A stretch of 64,000 nt of DNA from Anaplasmataceae bacterium AB001_6. GTDB lineage: Bacteria; Pseudomonadota; Alphaproteobacteria; Rickettsiales; Anaplasmataceae. Made by a program: the position numbers and the translations under genes. This document shows, piece after piece, positions 37,245 through 46,610 of the stretch. Each line of letters opens with the position of its first letter. Position 1 is the stretch's first letter. Under the pieces are notes generated by a model. It saw nothing but the letters and a program-made list of their open reading frames with translations. It did not search any database and was not told where the DNA came from. The DNA lies in assembly GCA_020002265.1 (NCBI GenBank), contig CP048228.1:806001-870000 (forward strand), read 5' to 3'.

Positions 37245-39329
37245 TCATTTTTGATTTTGATCGTTATTTTCTGAATCTTCTTCTACTATATGATCAAAAT
37301 ATTCATCATCTTCGTTGATATTTTCTTCTAGATTAGTTTCTTGATTCCGCTTATTTGAACCAAAATTATATTCTGAGCCATATGATTCTTCAGTGTATTC
37401 GTACACATTGTCATCAGAATTATCGGAAGAAATGCCAGAATCTGATACTTCCTCTTCTGAATCTTCTTCGGAACCATATTCTTCGATGATGTCTTCAACT
37501 GATTCTTCCTCTTCTCCTTGTGTAATCTGCTTCACTTGACCTTCACTACCTTCATTTGCAGAACTCTTATTGCTCTCTTCCATTGCATCTTTAGATTTAT
37601 TAGCAAAAGCTTTAGGGTCAAAAGGCTCTTGTATAGGAATAAAGATTGGTTTTAATAATCTACGCGTAAAAGTTCTATCCTTATAGTACAATATTTTCTT
37701 TGATTTAATAGGCGCTGTTGATTCAATTAACAATATTTGCTCATCTCTTGGAAGCATTATCACCTCTTGAGGTAAAAGAAGTGCACGCTGTGTTTCTGAT
37801 ACGTGTAATGATCTTGCACCAGGGTTTAAGTCGAAAAATTTTGGCTTATTTAAAGATTCTTGTTCAACTGTTTTATTACCTATTAATTGTGATATTAAAT
37901 TTGCTGTCTCCATATTATTTGCAGCAAAAGTAACACGATAAGTAGAATTAGAAAGGAATGAATTCATTCCTGCTTCTTCATAAATACCTTTTAATTGCTC
38001 TGTATCTTGGACAATTAAGAATAACCTAACTTTATATCCACGAAAATATGCTATCCCTGTCTTGAATTGCTCCATTTTTCCAAGAGTTGGGAATTCATCC
38101 ATCATAAATAATACTCCATATTTTTCTTCTGGAGTAGGCATATGTTTACACATAAATTCCGTAGCTTGTTGATAAAAAACTTGCATTAGAGGTTGCAGCC
38201 TTGTTAAGTTATCAGGAGTTAATCCTACATAAACAGTTGTAGGCTTTATCTTGAATTGCTTGAAATCAAAATCACTACTTGCGGTTGTGGTATCAATAAG
38301 CGGATTAGCCCATAACTCTAAAGAAGAGTTCATAGTTGAAACTACCCCTGATCTTTCCTTTTCTGCTTTTTGTAAAAATGCGGCAATGTTCATATATCCA
38401 ACAGGATGCATCACACCCCCTAATGTATCCAAAGCAACGGCCAAATTATATGCAACATCATCACTTCGCATTGTTCTTACAACTTCCCCAAAAGTTTTTG
38501 CTTTATCAGGTACTGCAAGTAAATAAAGAACAACACCTAGAAATAAACTACGGGCTTCATTAACCCAAAAGTCCTGTTCTGGCATTAGCAAACTGGCTAT
38601 TTTTTGAACATCATCAACCATTTGACCAGTTTTTTTACTAACCCAATCCAGAGGATTATAACAGTGACTTTTACCATCAGGATCAGCCGGACTCCAACAA
38701 AATACATCTTGTTTTAGTTTCTGTTTACGCCAACCACTTGTTAATTCAAAATTTTCAAGTTTAATATCATGTACTATAACTGAATCTTCCCAATACAAAA
38801 GATTAGGGATAACAAAACCAACCCCTTTTCCAGACCCAGTAGGAGCAAATAATAAGGCGTGTTGATAACCATCAGCAATAAGATATCCTTTTTTATCTCT
38901 ACCTAACAACATCCCCTTTCTACTTCTAAGGCCAGCCTTTCGAATAACTCTTTCACTGGCCCAATCTGCATCACCATGCACACTCTCTTTCTGTCTATAT
39001 GGTCTCCAATCAAGAAGCGTATCTCGCATTCTCCAGAAAATAATGAATACCAACAATAACGGAGTAAAAAATGCAAAGAGTAATTTATATTCTGGCCTTC
39101 CTTCGCCTCTAAAAGCTTCTGGATTATTAATATATTGTAGCATATAGTCAAATATGGTGGGCCATAGACTATAAGGGAAATTAGAAAAATTAGGCTGAAT
39201 AATACTTGGAGAAAGGTAATCTACTCCCCAGACTGTTGCAATGAAAACTATCGATGAGACATACGTACATATCCCCAATAAGAATAAGATAATCAAAAAT
39301 ATTATTACTATATTTCTGAAATTACGCAT
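37245..39329 (-). CDS. virD4: Type IV secretion coupling protein VirD4
   Basis: A 694-residue inner-membrane ATPase that brings substrates to the T4SS. Two N-terminal membrane spans precede the nucleotide-binding domain with Walker A FAPTGSGKGVGFVIPN and Walker B VLFMMDEFPTLGKM; HDIKLENFELTSGWR is also typical. From about residue 575 to the end the protein is a strongly acidic, Ser/Glu/Asp-rich tail of roughly 115 residues, absent from the Agrobacterium protein. Such a tail may bind substrates (inference). Last gene of the virB8-virD4 operon, 16 bases after virB11. Confidence 0.95.
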   Translation of the reverse strand: MRNFRNIVIIFLIILFLLGICTYVSSIVFIATVWGVDYLSPSIIQPNFSNFPYSLWPTIFDYMLQYINNPEAFRGEGRPEYKLLFAFFTPLLLVFIIFWRMRDTLLDWRPYRQKESVHGDADWASERVIRKAGLRSRKGMLLGRDKKGYLIADGYQHALLFAPTGSGKGVGFVIPNLLYWEDSVIVHDIKLENFELTSGWRKQKLKQDVFCWSPADPDGKSHCYNPLDWVSKKTGQMVDDVQKIASLLMPEQDFWVNEARSLFLGVVLYLLAVPDKAKTFGEVVRTMRSDDVAYNLAVALDTLGGVMHPVGYMNIAAFLQKAEKERSGVVSTMNSSLELWANPLIDTTTASSDFDFKQFKIKPTTVYVGLTPDNLTRLQPLMQVFYQQATEFMCKHMPTPEEKYGVLFMMDEFPTLGKMEQFKTGIAYFRGYKVRLFLIVQDTEQLKGIYEEAGMNSFLSNSTYRVTFAANNMETANLISQLIGNKTVEQESLNKPKFFDLNPGARSLHVSETQRALLLPQEVIMLPRDEQILLIESTAPIKSKKILYYKDRTFTRRLLKPIFIPIQEPFDPKAFANKSKDAMEESNKSSANEGSEGQVKQITQGEEEESVEDIIEEYGSEEDSEEEVSDSGISSDNSDDNVYEYTEESYGSEYNFGSNKRNQETNLEENINEDDEYFDHIVEEDSENNDQNQK

Positions 39330-39345
39330 AACATCAAATCAAACA

Positions 39346-40341
39346 CTATACACTACTCTTTCTCATATTATAGGTACATAAAACTTCCGAAACGTACCTA
39401 ACTCCTTTGTCGGCTCTTTTTAATTGAACTATAATATCCACAACATTAATTATGTAATCCATAACCTGCTCTTGTGATATACCAAGTCCTGCCTGCAAAA
39501 CCATTAATTTCAGTTGTTCTAACGCCATCTTAGGGTTATCAGCATGCAAAGTTGCAATCGATCCAGGGTGACCAGTATTAATAGCTCGTAAAAAAGAGAA
39601 GGCTTCTGCTCCTCGTAATTCTCCAACTATAATTCTATCTGGTCGTAATCTTAAACACGCTTCTATTAAATCTTGTGTGGTAACATTTGCCCTTCCTTGA
39701 CCACCTTTTGAAGCTAATAAATGCACTCTATTTGGATTATCAATTTCCACTTCTCTGGCATCTTCAACTGTAATTAATCTCTCAGAAGAATCTATTGATC
39801 TTAGCATTGCATTAGTAAAAGTTGTCTTACCAGTTGACGTACCACCACTTATTATTATATTTTTTTTGTTTATCACAGCTTGCTGTAGAAATTCTTTAAT
39901 TTGTTTTTGCTTTAATAATTCAACCAACTGTAACATTATTTTATCAACTTCATCTTCCACTTTAACCTGAGAAAATGCTCCCATCTTTTCATAATCATCT
40001 AATGTAAGTTTTAAAGGTGAAGGCTTACGGATAGACATAATAACTCCACCACGCTCACAAGCTGGAGGCATCACCACCTGGATACGATATCCATTAGGCA
40101 AAGTTGCGGAAAGCAAAGGTTTCTCTTCACTAATCACCTGATCTGTAGATTGTGCAATCAATCTTGATAAAGATTTGAGATGCTCCAAAGTTAATGCTGG
40201 TATTTTACGCACTGAGATATCTCCTTTTTTTTCGACCCACACTTCTCCTGGAGCATTAATAGAAACTTCATTCATACCTTCTTCAGCAAAAATAGTATCA
40301 AATAATTCCAAATATGTATTAAGTGCAGTATAACTATTCAT
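39346..40341 (-). CDS. virB11: Type IV secretion ATPase VirB11
   Basis: A 331-residue hexameric ATPase at the base of the T4SS. Walker A is ISGGTSTGKTTFTNAML, the Asp box SSERLITVEDAREVEI, Walker B LRPDRIIVGELRGAEAF and the His box GHPGSIATLHADNP. All catalytic motifs are present. It lies 17 bases after virB10 and 16 bases before virD4. Confidence 0.97.
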   Translation of the reverse strand: MNSYTALNTYLELFDTIFAEEGMNEVSINAPGEVWVEKKGDISVRKIPALTLEHLKSLSRLIAQSTDQVISEEKPLLSATLPNGYRIQVVMPPACERGGVIMSIRKPSPLKLTLDDYEKMGAFSQVKVEDEVDKIMLQLVELLKQKQIKEFLQQAVINKKNIIISGGTSTGKTTFTNAMLRSIDSSERLITVEDAREVEIDNPNRVHLLASKGGQGRANVTTQDLIEACLRLRPDRIIVGELRGAEAFSFLRAINTGHPGSIATLHADNPKMALEQLKLMVLQAGLGISQEQVMDYIINVVDIIVQLKRADKGVRYVSEVLCTYNMRKSSV

Positions 40342-40358
40342 GCTATTTTTAATAAATT

Positions 40359-41717
40359 TTATTTATATAATTTACTTGGGAATATCATATCATTATTAAC
40401 AAAAACCTTAATCTTTGTTCCCTGTTGCACCAAAATGGTGGGTTGATCATCTGCAAATCTTTCAATGATAGTAGTCAATTGATCAGTCAAATCAGTGACA
40501 GCTTCAGCAGCCAACTGAGCCATAACACTTCCTGTTGTTGTTGTTGATCCACCATCTGTTTCTATGGTAACATTGCTGTCTCCTATCAGTTTATCCAATA
40601 TCAATCCACTGAATAACTGAATTGAACTCACCAAAAGAGCATTTCCAATTTGTCTTCCTAATTTATGCTTCACATCACCTTTAACACCAGCGCGTCCTAG
40701 AGCATCAACAGCATCGGCATCTTCAAGTTCAAAATCTAGACCATTTGGCAAAATAACTCTTGTCCACCTTACATCAATTCTTGATTGAGTATAAGAAATA
40801 GTTGTATCATATTCACCAATCAATCTTGCACCTTTAGGTATAAGAACTCTATGACCAACTTCTGCATACACATCTCTCGATATTACTGCTCTAAGCAAAC
40901 CTTCCAGATCGGTATTTATAGCTGTTTCCAAAACTGCATCCATTATTGTTCCTTGAGCAATAACAAATCTCATATCACCTAAATGAGTAGGATCAATTTG
41001 ATCAGAACTTCGTGACGGTGTAATGTCATCGTTGGTTAAGTCCATATTCTTTTTATCTTTTTTATCTTTTTCATCATTTTTACTACTTCCACTACCCCCA
41101 CCCATGGCAATCATAGGGTTAGCTCTTCTAGTTTTATCAACTTTAGTTGGACCACTTGCTCTAATATCTTTAATTGTAGTGGGAGGAGCAATATTAGCAG
41201 AAGAATCTTGAGACGTTTCTGGCGCAATCACAGTAGGGACAGTAGGAGCAGCAGGATTTGGCTCCTGTGTTCCAGTGTTATTTACTGAAGGCGTTAAAGG
41301 AGGAATAGTAGAAATTTGAGGAATGCTAGCACTTGGTATATTTGGGACGTTATCCACACTAATCTCTGTTATCTCTGGAGGTGCAGTTATATTTGGAACA
41401 TCAACATTAATTCCACTTAAAGTCTCTTCAATATCCTGCAAATTGGTATTAACATTAACGTTATCTGTTTGAGTATCTACTTTTGTTTCTGTTGTAGCTT
41501 CTTCTAACTCTTTAACACTTAAAATTTCTTCTTTTTTGGATTTTTTTGCATCATCTTCTCCGCCACTGTTAAACATATACATAACAACAAGAGCTCCTAG
41601 CACTACAACAATAAAACCTATTGCTCCCTTTCCTCTATCGCCACCGACATGTTTTCCTACATCTGCAGTATTACCATCATTTTGTTGTGCATCATTAACG
41701 CTTTCATCATTCTTCAT
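40359..41717 (-). CDS. virB10: Type IV secretion core protein VirB10
   Basis: About 452 residues; VirB10 spans both membranes and senses ATP use by VirD4 and VirB11. A cytoplasmic lead, one membrane span (AIGFIVVVLGALVVMYMF), a Pro/Thr-rich periplasmic stretch (about 80-200) and the conserved beta-barrel domain (AQGTIMDAVLETAINTDLEG, ISRDVYAEVGHRVLIPKGA, WTRVILPNGLDFEL) follow in order. The ATG at 41717 is chosen because AAGGG lies about 8 bases upstream; it overlaps virB9 by 11 bases. An ATG at 41741 is less likely. Confidence 0.96.
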   Translation of the reverse strand: MKNDESVNDAQQNDGNTADVGKHVGGDRGKGAIGFIVVVLGALVVMYMFNSGGEDDAKKSKKEEILSVKELEEATTETKVDTQTDNVNVNTNLQDIEETLSGINVDVPNITAPPEITEISVDNVPNIPSASIPQISTIPPLTPSVNNTGTQEPNPAAPTVPTVIAPETSQDSSANIAPPTTIKDIRASGPTKVDKTRRANPMIAMGGGSGSSKNDEKDKKDKKNMDLTNDDITPSRSSDQIDPTHLGDMRFVIAQGTIMDAVLETAINTDLEGLLRAVISRDVYAEVGHRVLIPKGARLIGEYDTTISYTQSRIDVRWTRVILPNGLDFELEDADAVDALGRAGVKGDVKHKLGRQIGNALLVSSIQLFSGLILDKLIGDSNVTIETDGGSTTTTGSVMAQLAAEAVTDLTDQLTTIIERFADDQPTILVQQGTKIKVFVNNDMIFPSKLYK

Positions 41718-42615
41718 ATCTAAAGCCCTTATTGTAAACATTTACTTTCAATTCCTTGAATCGCATTGTCAATTTCTGATGCACACCATTAATTACTACA
41801 TAATCTTTAAATAAGACCATCTTTAAAGCACTTTCAGAACTATCTTTGTTTAAAGCAAAGATATTAGGTAAATACGCATCACTCATAGGGAATTTAATAA
41901 AAGTAACCTTCCCATTATCAAAAACCTCATAAGGCATAATCTCCTTATCTCCTGCTATATCATAAGAAAAATTCAAATTGTGATAATTGTGCTTTTGTGA
42001 TGTTTTTTCAACTTCCACCGCATTAGCTTCAGCATGCTTAGAATGCTCTTCTGAAATAGCCTTTTCGACATATTTTTTATAAGGACTATTAACATCGTCT
42101 TCATCTTTTAATTCAAATCTTTCAAGATCTTCTTCTGTAATTTTATCAATGTTACTGTCAATCATTTTACCTGGATAATCGAAATGATCTTCTATCTCTT
42201 CTTCAACATAATAAAATTTAACAGAGTAAGCAATATCAACATCAAATTCCTCTTTAGCAATTAGATCAAAAAGATATTTTCTCTTATTTGTAAAAACCAC
42301 CATATTGGTGCGAGCACTTTTTTCTGATGGTTGTAATATTATGACATTAGGATAATTATCATCTTGATTAACACTCCAGCTAACACCATCCCCTGTGCTA
42401 GCATAAGTAACATACTCATCTTGAGAAAATTCTAAGAAAGTTTTATATTCATGATTTCCACTTATAATAAATACTTCGTTTGGTGAATAAACGTAGATCT
42501 TCACACGACTATCAACGGCTATTGGAGAATTGTAATGATGTATTACAGCATAAAGTAGATTTATATGACAAATGCCAAATAATAAAAATATAAAAAAACT
42601 AATATATCTACTCAT
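41707..42615 (-). CDS. virB9: Type IV secretion core protein VirB9
   Basis: A 302-residue outer-membrane-complex protein. A signal peptide (YISFFIFLLFGICHINLLYA) is followed by the N-terminal VirB9 domain (RVKIYVYSPNEVFIISG, NVIILQPSEKSARTNMVVF), an acidic middle (about 150-205) and a C-terminal beta domain beginning NLNFSYDIAGD with NGKVTFIKFP. It overlaps virB10 slightly and is 25 bases after virB8. Confidence 0.95.
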   Translation of the reverse strand: MSRYISFFIFLLFGICHINLLYAVIHHYNSPIAVDSRVKIYVYSPNEVFIISGNHEYKTFLEFSQDEYVTYASTGDGVSWSVNQDDNYPNVIILQPSEKSARTNMVVFTNKRKYLFDLIAKEEFDVDIAYSVKFYYVEEEIEDHFDYPGKMIDSNIDKITEEDLERFELKDEDDVNSPYKKYVEKAISEEHSKHAEANAVEVEKTSQKHNYHNLNFSYDIAGDKEIMPYEVFDNGKVTFIKFPMSDAYLPNIFALNKDSSESALKMVLFKDYVVINGVHQKLTMRFKELKVNVYNKGFRYEE

Positions 42616-42640
42616 AGTACATGCAAATTAAAAAAATCAA

Positions 42641-43369
42641 TCACACTATATTCTCACTATCTACTTTATAAGAAGTAATCGTAAAACCTAGAGGGTTTAT
42701 ATATCTATCTTCTTCGCTCAACATCTCATCTTTAAAAACATATTTAACGTTAGCAACTCTATTAACTTCTTGTGTTTCACGTTCAGAATCAACTAATAGA
42801 GCAAACCTAACCTGTATATTATTGAGGTCAAGATATTGTATAGAACGTATCTTTAAAACCATACCATTTGCCTTAGAGTATAAATTTACAGGACTATCGG
42901 GATTTGATGTTGAAACATATTTCCGAAATTGACTATAAACATCCCCCGAGGAAAATAACCTAACAACTCTATAATAGTTATATTTGTAAGTATTAGAATC
43001 AAATAGTTCTCTTGCTTTTAAATACTGGAATAGAAAATATTCTATAACTTTTCTATCTGCTGAGTATTGCTTAACAGTAGCAGGTTCAACTAAAGTTGCC
43101 ATCCCAGATTTACTAGAGATTTCTATAACAAAGGGCTCTATACTCTTAAAACTAGCAATGGTCATGATAGAAATTACAATCACTATCATGATAATCAGTG
43201 AGATACACACAAAAAGAACCATAAAGTTACGTTGTAAAACTACTTTGTGTATCTTATCGTCATACCAATCATAGGAAGTGCTCTTAGAGCGTACTTCTTG
43301 ATCGATACCACTACTTTCATCAGAATTTTTTAGTTTACCTTTTGTTCTTCGTAATAAACCACCTAACAT
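42641..43369 (-). CDS. virB8: Type IV secretion inner-membrane protein VirB8
   Basis: 242 residues with a cytoplasmic lead, one membrane span (FMVLFVCISLIIMIVIVISI) and a periplasmic NTF2-like domain (VKQYSADRKVIEYFLFQYL, RSIQYLDLNNIQVRFALLV). VirB8 nucleates assembly of the secretion channel. First gene of the operon, 114 bases after ribA; that gap is A/T-rich and may hold an internal promoter, but no clear -35 was found. Confidence 0.93.
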   Translation of the reverse strand: MLGGLLRRTKGKLKNSDESSGIDQEVRSKSTSYDWYDDKIHKVVLQRNFMVLFVCISLIIMIVIVISIMTIASFKSIEPFVIEISSKSGMATLVEPATVKQYSADRKVIEYFLFQYLKARELFDSNTYKYNYYRVVRLFSSGDVYSQFRKYVSTSNPDSPVNLYSKANGMVLKIRSIQYLDLNNIQVRFALLVDSERETQEVNRVANVKYVFKDEMLSEEDRYINPLGFTITSYKVDSENIV

Positions 43370-43483
43370 TTTAATACATAACCTAAAATAACGCTCTGAA
43401 CTTATAAAACATCATTTATCTGTCCAGAAAATAGATTAATATATTAATATAGTAAAACTATAAATTTTATATAAACTAAGGTA

Positions 43484-44569
43484 TCAAAGATCTAATACAT
43501 GCCCCATATAATCTTTCTTTATCTTAAGATAGTCTATATTGTGATCGTTAATTATGAAATCTGCTGCTACTCTATCAACAACTTTTATTCCACCCTTTTC
43601 AATCATTCTAATTTTTTCAGGATTATTTGTTATAACCTTTACAGAAGACAAACCTAAATCTTCCAAAATAGAAGTAACCACACGGAAATCTCTTAAATCA
43701 TCTGCAAAACCAAGAATTTTATTGGCATCAATAGTGTTAACATTATGCTGATTCTGTAAAGAGTAGCATTTAATTTTATTCGATAAACCAATCCCTCTGC
43801 CCTCTTGATCAAGGTATAGAAGAATACCTCCATCTTTAGTATTTTTTAGATATTGAAGAGATTTATGAAGCTGGCTATGACAATCACATGTAAGACTTTC
43901 AAGTAGATCTCCCGTGTAGCAAGAAGAATGTACTCTAATAACTGGATCATTAAATAAAGAACGATTAAATAATATTACAATATGCTGCTTCAACCCTTCC
44001 TGATAAATTAATAATTCAGATTCCTTAATACCTTGAAACACCATAGAACTTTTTGAAATTAAATTGATCTCTGGCTTTGAAATAATATATTCATAAAATA
44101 TCTCCATCGACATTGAAGAAAGGCTTTTTATCGATACATCATAGAAAAAATCACTATTTTTTAAGAAATCATTATAATCACATACCACAGACATTGGAAT
44201 TTGTTCTGCGTGACGCATCAAGTTTATCGCAAAATACTCCAAATCTTTTATCTCTTCAAAAAAATCAATAATGGATATGATATCTTTTTTAGGGTAAAGA
44301 GAAACTAAAGATTGAAAAAATTCATAATCAATACCATCTAATTTAACCGAAATATCACTAAAAAAATTTGTACCAAGTATAGTATCGACTCTATTCCCAG
44401 GAATGAGTAATTTACTACTATTAACATGTTTTAAAATTCTGAAAAGATTAATATCTATAGACTGAATCGGAAAAGTTAACAGGCCTTCACTATTTGAATC
44501 TTGTGAATATAAAATAACAGGTAAACCGACCTTTATATCAGATATAGCTTTTAAAACTCTATAACTCAT
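43484..44569 (-). CDS. ribA: GTP cyclohydrolase II (riboflavin synthesis)
   Basis: Opens the imidazole ring of GTP in the first step of riboflavin synthesis. The C-terminal half has the zinc ligands in SCYTGDLLESLTCDCHSQL and the active-site segment GILLYLDQEGRGIGLSNKI, then NTIDANKILGFADDLRDF. The N-terminal 170 residues do not show the DHBP synthase motifs, so the protein is not bifunctional. In Rickettsiales ribA commonly precedes virB8, as here; this placement is established for Anaplasma and Ehrlichia. Confidence 0.94.
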   Translation of the reverse strand: MSYRVLKAISDIKVGLPVILYSQDSNSEGLLTFPIQSIDINLFRILKHVNSSKLLIPGNRVDTILGTNFFSDISVKLDGIDYEFFQSLVSLYPKKDIISIIDFFEEIKDLEYFAINLMRHAEQIPMSVVCDYNDFLKNSDFFYDVSIKSLSSMSMEIFYEYIISKPEINLISKSSMVFQGIKESELLIYQEGLKQHIVILFNRSLFNDPVIRVHSSCYTGDLLESLTCDCHSQLHKSLQYLKNTKDGGILLYLDQEGRGIGLSNKIKCYSLQNQHNVNTIDANKILGFADDLRDFRVVTSILEDLGLSSVKVITNNPEKIRMIEKGGIKVVDRVAADFIINDHNIDYLKIKKDYMGHVLDL

Positions 44570-44602
44570 ATTGACCCTTATGATAAGCTAAATAACACAA
44601 AA

Positions 44603-44690
44603 TGCGGTTGAGAAGACTTGAACTTCCAAGACCTTTATATCGGTCATAACGACCTCAACGTTACGTGTCTACCAATTCCACCACAACCGC
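44603..44690 (-). tRNA. tRNA-Leu (anticodon GAG)
   Basis: Class II tRNA on the minus strand. The acceptor GCGGTTG pairs with CAACCGC; the anticodon stem TAACG/CGTTA encloses TTGAGGT (anticodon GAG). A variable arm and the T-loop GTTCAAGTC follow. The discriminator is A and the 3' CCA is not encoded, unlike tRNA-Ser in this window. It ends 33 bases before ribA, so it may be the leader of the ribA-virB transcript. Confidence 0.95.
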
Positions 44691-44816
44691 AAAATAAGCG
44701 CATAGTAAATATCATCCAGATAAAATATCTAGAACAACATCACATAGATATTATAAGCGTATTTATCATAAATATAAAATTAAATATCTAATTATAATTG
44801 ATTGTATTTCAAATAA

Positions 44817-46601
44817 TCACTTATCTCCTCCAGCGTGTAAAAAATTATATATCTTTTGCGCAAGGACAGAACCTATTGATGGCACTGTAGCTATCTGCTC
44901 TTGCTTAGCATTCATAATTTCCTCAACAGAGCCAAAATACGAAAGAAGAATCCTCTTTTTCTTAGGACCAACACCAGATATTTTATCCAAAACAGATTTT
45001 TTAGTACTTTTAATAAGATTTTTCCTGTTATTTGATATTGCAAAACGATGACTCTCATCCCTTATGGATTGCAAAAAATATAATAATTCATCGCTCTTTT
45101 CTAATTTCAGAGATCTTCCATCTATAAAGTGCAAAATTTCTTCTCCAGCATTTCTATTTATTCCCTTAGCTATACAAGCATAATAACAACTATCACTTAG
45201 TACATCTTTTGCAACTGAAAGGTGTCCCAATCCACCATCAATTAAAATAAAAACTCCCTTATCTATAGATTCCCTTTTTACCCTGCGTGTTAAAACATTC
45301 CTCATCATATAATAATCATCTTGTAATTTTTCTGATTCCTCAAATTTATAAACCCTATATAATTTGGTATTAAAACCATCTCTATCAACAACAATTCGCA
45401 CACCTAATGCGGCATCACCTGCAAAATGGCTATTATCATAGACTTCTATCCTATCTATTATCCTTTTGCTATCAATAAAAAGATCTGAAACTAAATCCAG
45501 TAATTTATTAAAATTATTCTGTATTTTTTCATGCTTCTCCAAAATATGCGTAGCATTATGAGATAAAAATTTCATCAAATGACTATTATTCTCACTTAAC
45601 ACAGAATAATTTAACTTCTTATTGAAAATTCGTGCAATGGCCTCCACACTCTCTTCTTTAAGTGCAAAAGGAAGTTGTAAGTTATTAGGCAACATTCTAG
45701 ATATATAATGCTGTAATAAAAAACTGTCTAATAGATCTGTAACATCCATGCCATTAACATTGGTTATAATAACATGGTAATTTCCTATCGATTCTCCTTT
45801 TCTATGTGATAAAACATTGAATATTGCAACATATTTTCCAGCAGCAAACCCAATAGAATCTCCATCAATGGAGGGCACAATATCACTATTTAAGCTGGTA
45901 TGAATATTATGCAAAGCACGTAGCGAATCACGACATTTCATAGCTAATTCGTAGCTTTGTGCTTCACTGTAATGATGCATTTGCTGCAATAATTCTTTTT
46001 CTACAACAGATACATTCCCTTTCAAAACACTAATTGCCTTATTGATATCTTTGCGATACTCTTTCTTATCTATCTTAGAGACACATGGAGCAGTGCATCT
46101 ATTTATCTGATACTCCATACATGGTTTTTGTCTGCTAGAAAAAAAATTATCAGAGCAAGATCTAATGCGAAATGATTTACGTAAAACAGTTATGATTTTT
46201 TGTGCATCAGATACAGAAGAAAAAGGACCATAACAATCCTTTAAATTGACCCCCCTATACTTTAATATTCTAGGATAATCATGAGACATTGCTATCCTTA
46301 TATAAGGGTAACTCTTATCATCTTTAAGTTGAATATTATATTTTGGCTTGAGGCTTTTAATTAATCTATTTTCTAATATTAATGCTTCTGAGACAGAATC
46401 TGTCAAAATATATTTAATATCCATCACCTGCAGCATCATCCTAGATAATCTAAATTCTCTAGGATTTAAATATTGACTCACCCTCTTTTTAAGATTCTTA
46501 GCCTTTCCAACATAAAGAACAATATCATCACATGATATCATTTCATATACTCCTATCTTCTCTGGAATTAGACTAATTAAATCAGCAATCTTATTATGCA
46601 T
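44817..46601 (-). CDS. uvrC: UvrABC excinuclease subunit C
   Basis: A 594-residue nuclease that makes both cuts in nucleotide excision repair. The N-terminal GIY-YIG domain (VYEMISCDDIVLYVGKAKNLKKR) is represented here by VLYVGKAKNLKKRVSQYL. A UvrB-binding region, the RNase H-like domain (DRIEVYDNSHFAGDAALG, FILIDGGLGHLS) and two C-terminal helix-hairpin-helix motifs (ISGVGPKKKRILL, VPSIGSVLAQKI) follow. Length is normal. It ends 10 bases before mtaB's end on the same strand. Confidence 0.97.
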   Translation of the reverse strand: MHNKIADLISLIPEKIGVYEMISCDDIVLYVGKAKNLKKRVSQYLNPREFRLSRMMLQVMDIKYILTDSVSEALILENRLIKSLKPKYNIQLKDDKSYPYIRIAMSHDYPRILKYRGVNLKDCYGPFSSVSDAQKIITVLRKSFRIRSCSDNFFSSRQKPCMEYQINRCTAPCVSKIDKKEYRKDINKAISVLKGNVSVVEKELLQQMHHYSEAQSYELAMKCRDSLRALHNIHTSLNSDIVPSIDGDSIGFAAGKYVAIFNVLSHRKGESIGNYHVIITNVNGMDVTDLLDSFLLQHYISRMLPNNLQLPFALKEESVEAIARIFNKKLNYSVLSENNSHLMKFLSHNATHILEKHEKIQNNFNKLLDLVSDLFIDSKRIIDRIEVYDNSHFAGDAALGVRIVVDRDGFNTKLYRVYKFEESEKLQDDYYMMRNVLTRRVKRESIDKGVFILIDGGLGHLSVAKDVLSDSCYYACIAKGINRNAGEEILHFIDGRSLKLEKSDELLYFLQSIRDESHRFAISNNRKNLIKSTKKSVLDKISGVGPKKKRILLSYFGSVEEIMNAKQEQIATVPSIGSVLAQKIYNFLHAGGDK

Positions 46602-46610
46602 TATAATAAT

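Noticed and set aside
43484-44569. Bifunctional RibBA
   Set aside because: The N-terminal half lacks recognisable DHBP synthase motifs; only GTP cyclohydrolase II is supported.
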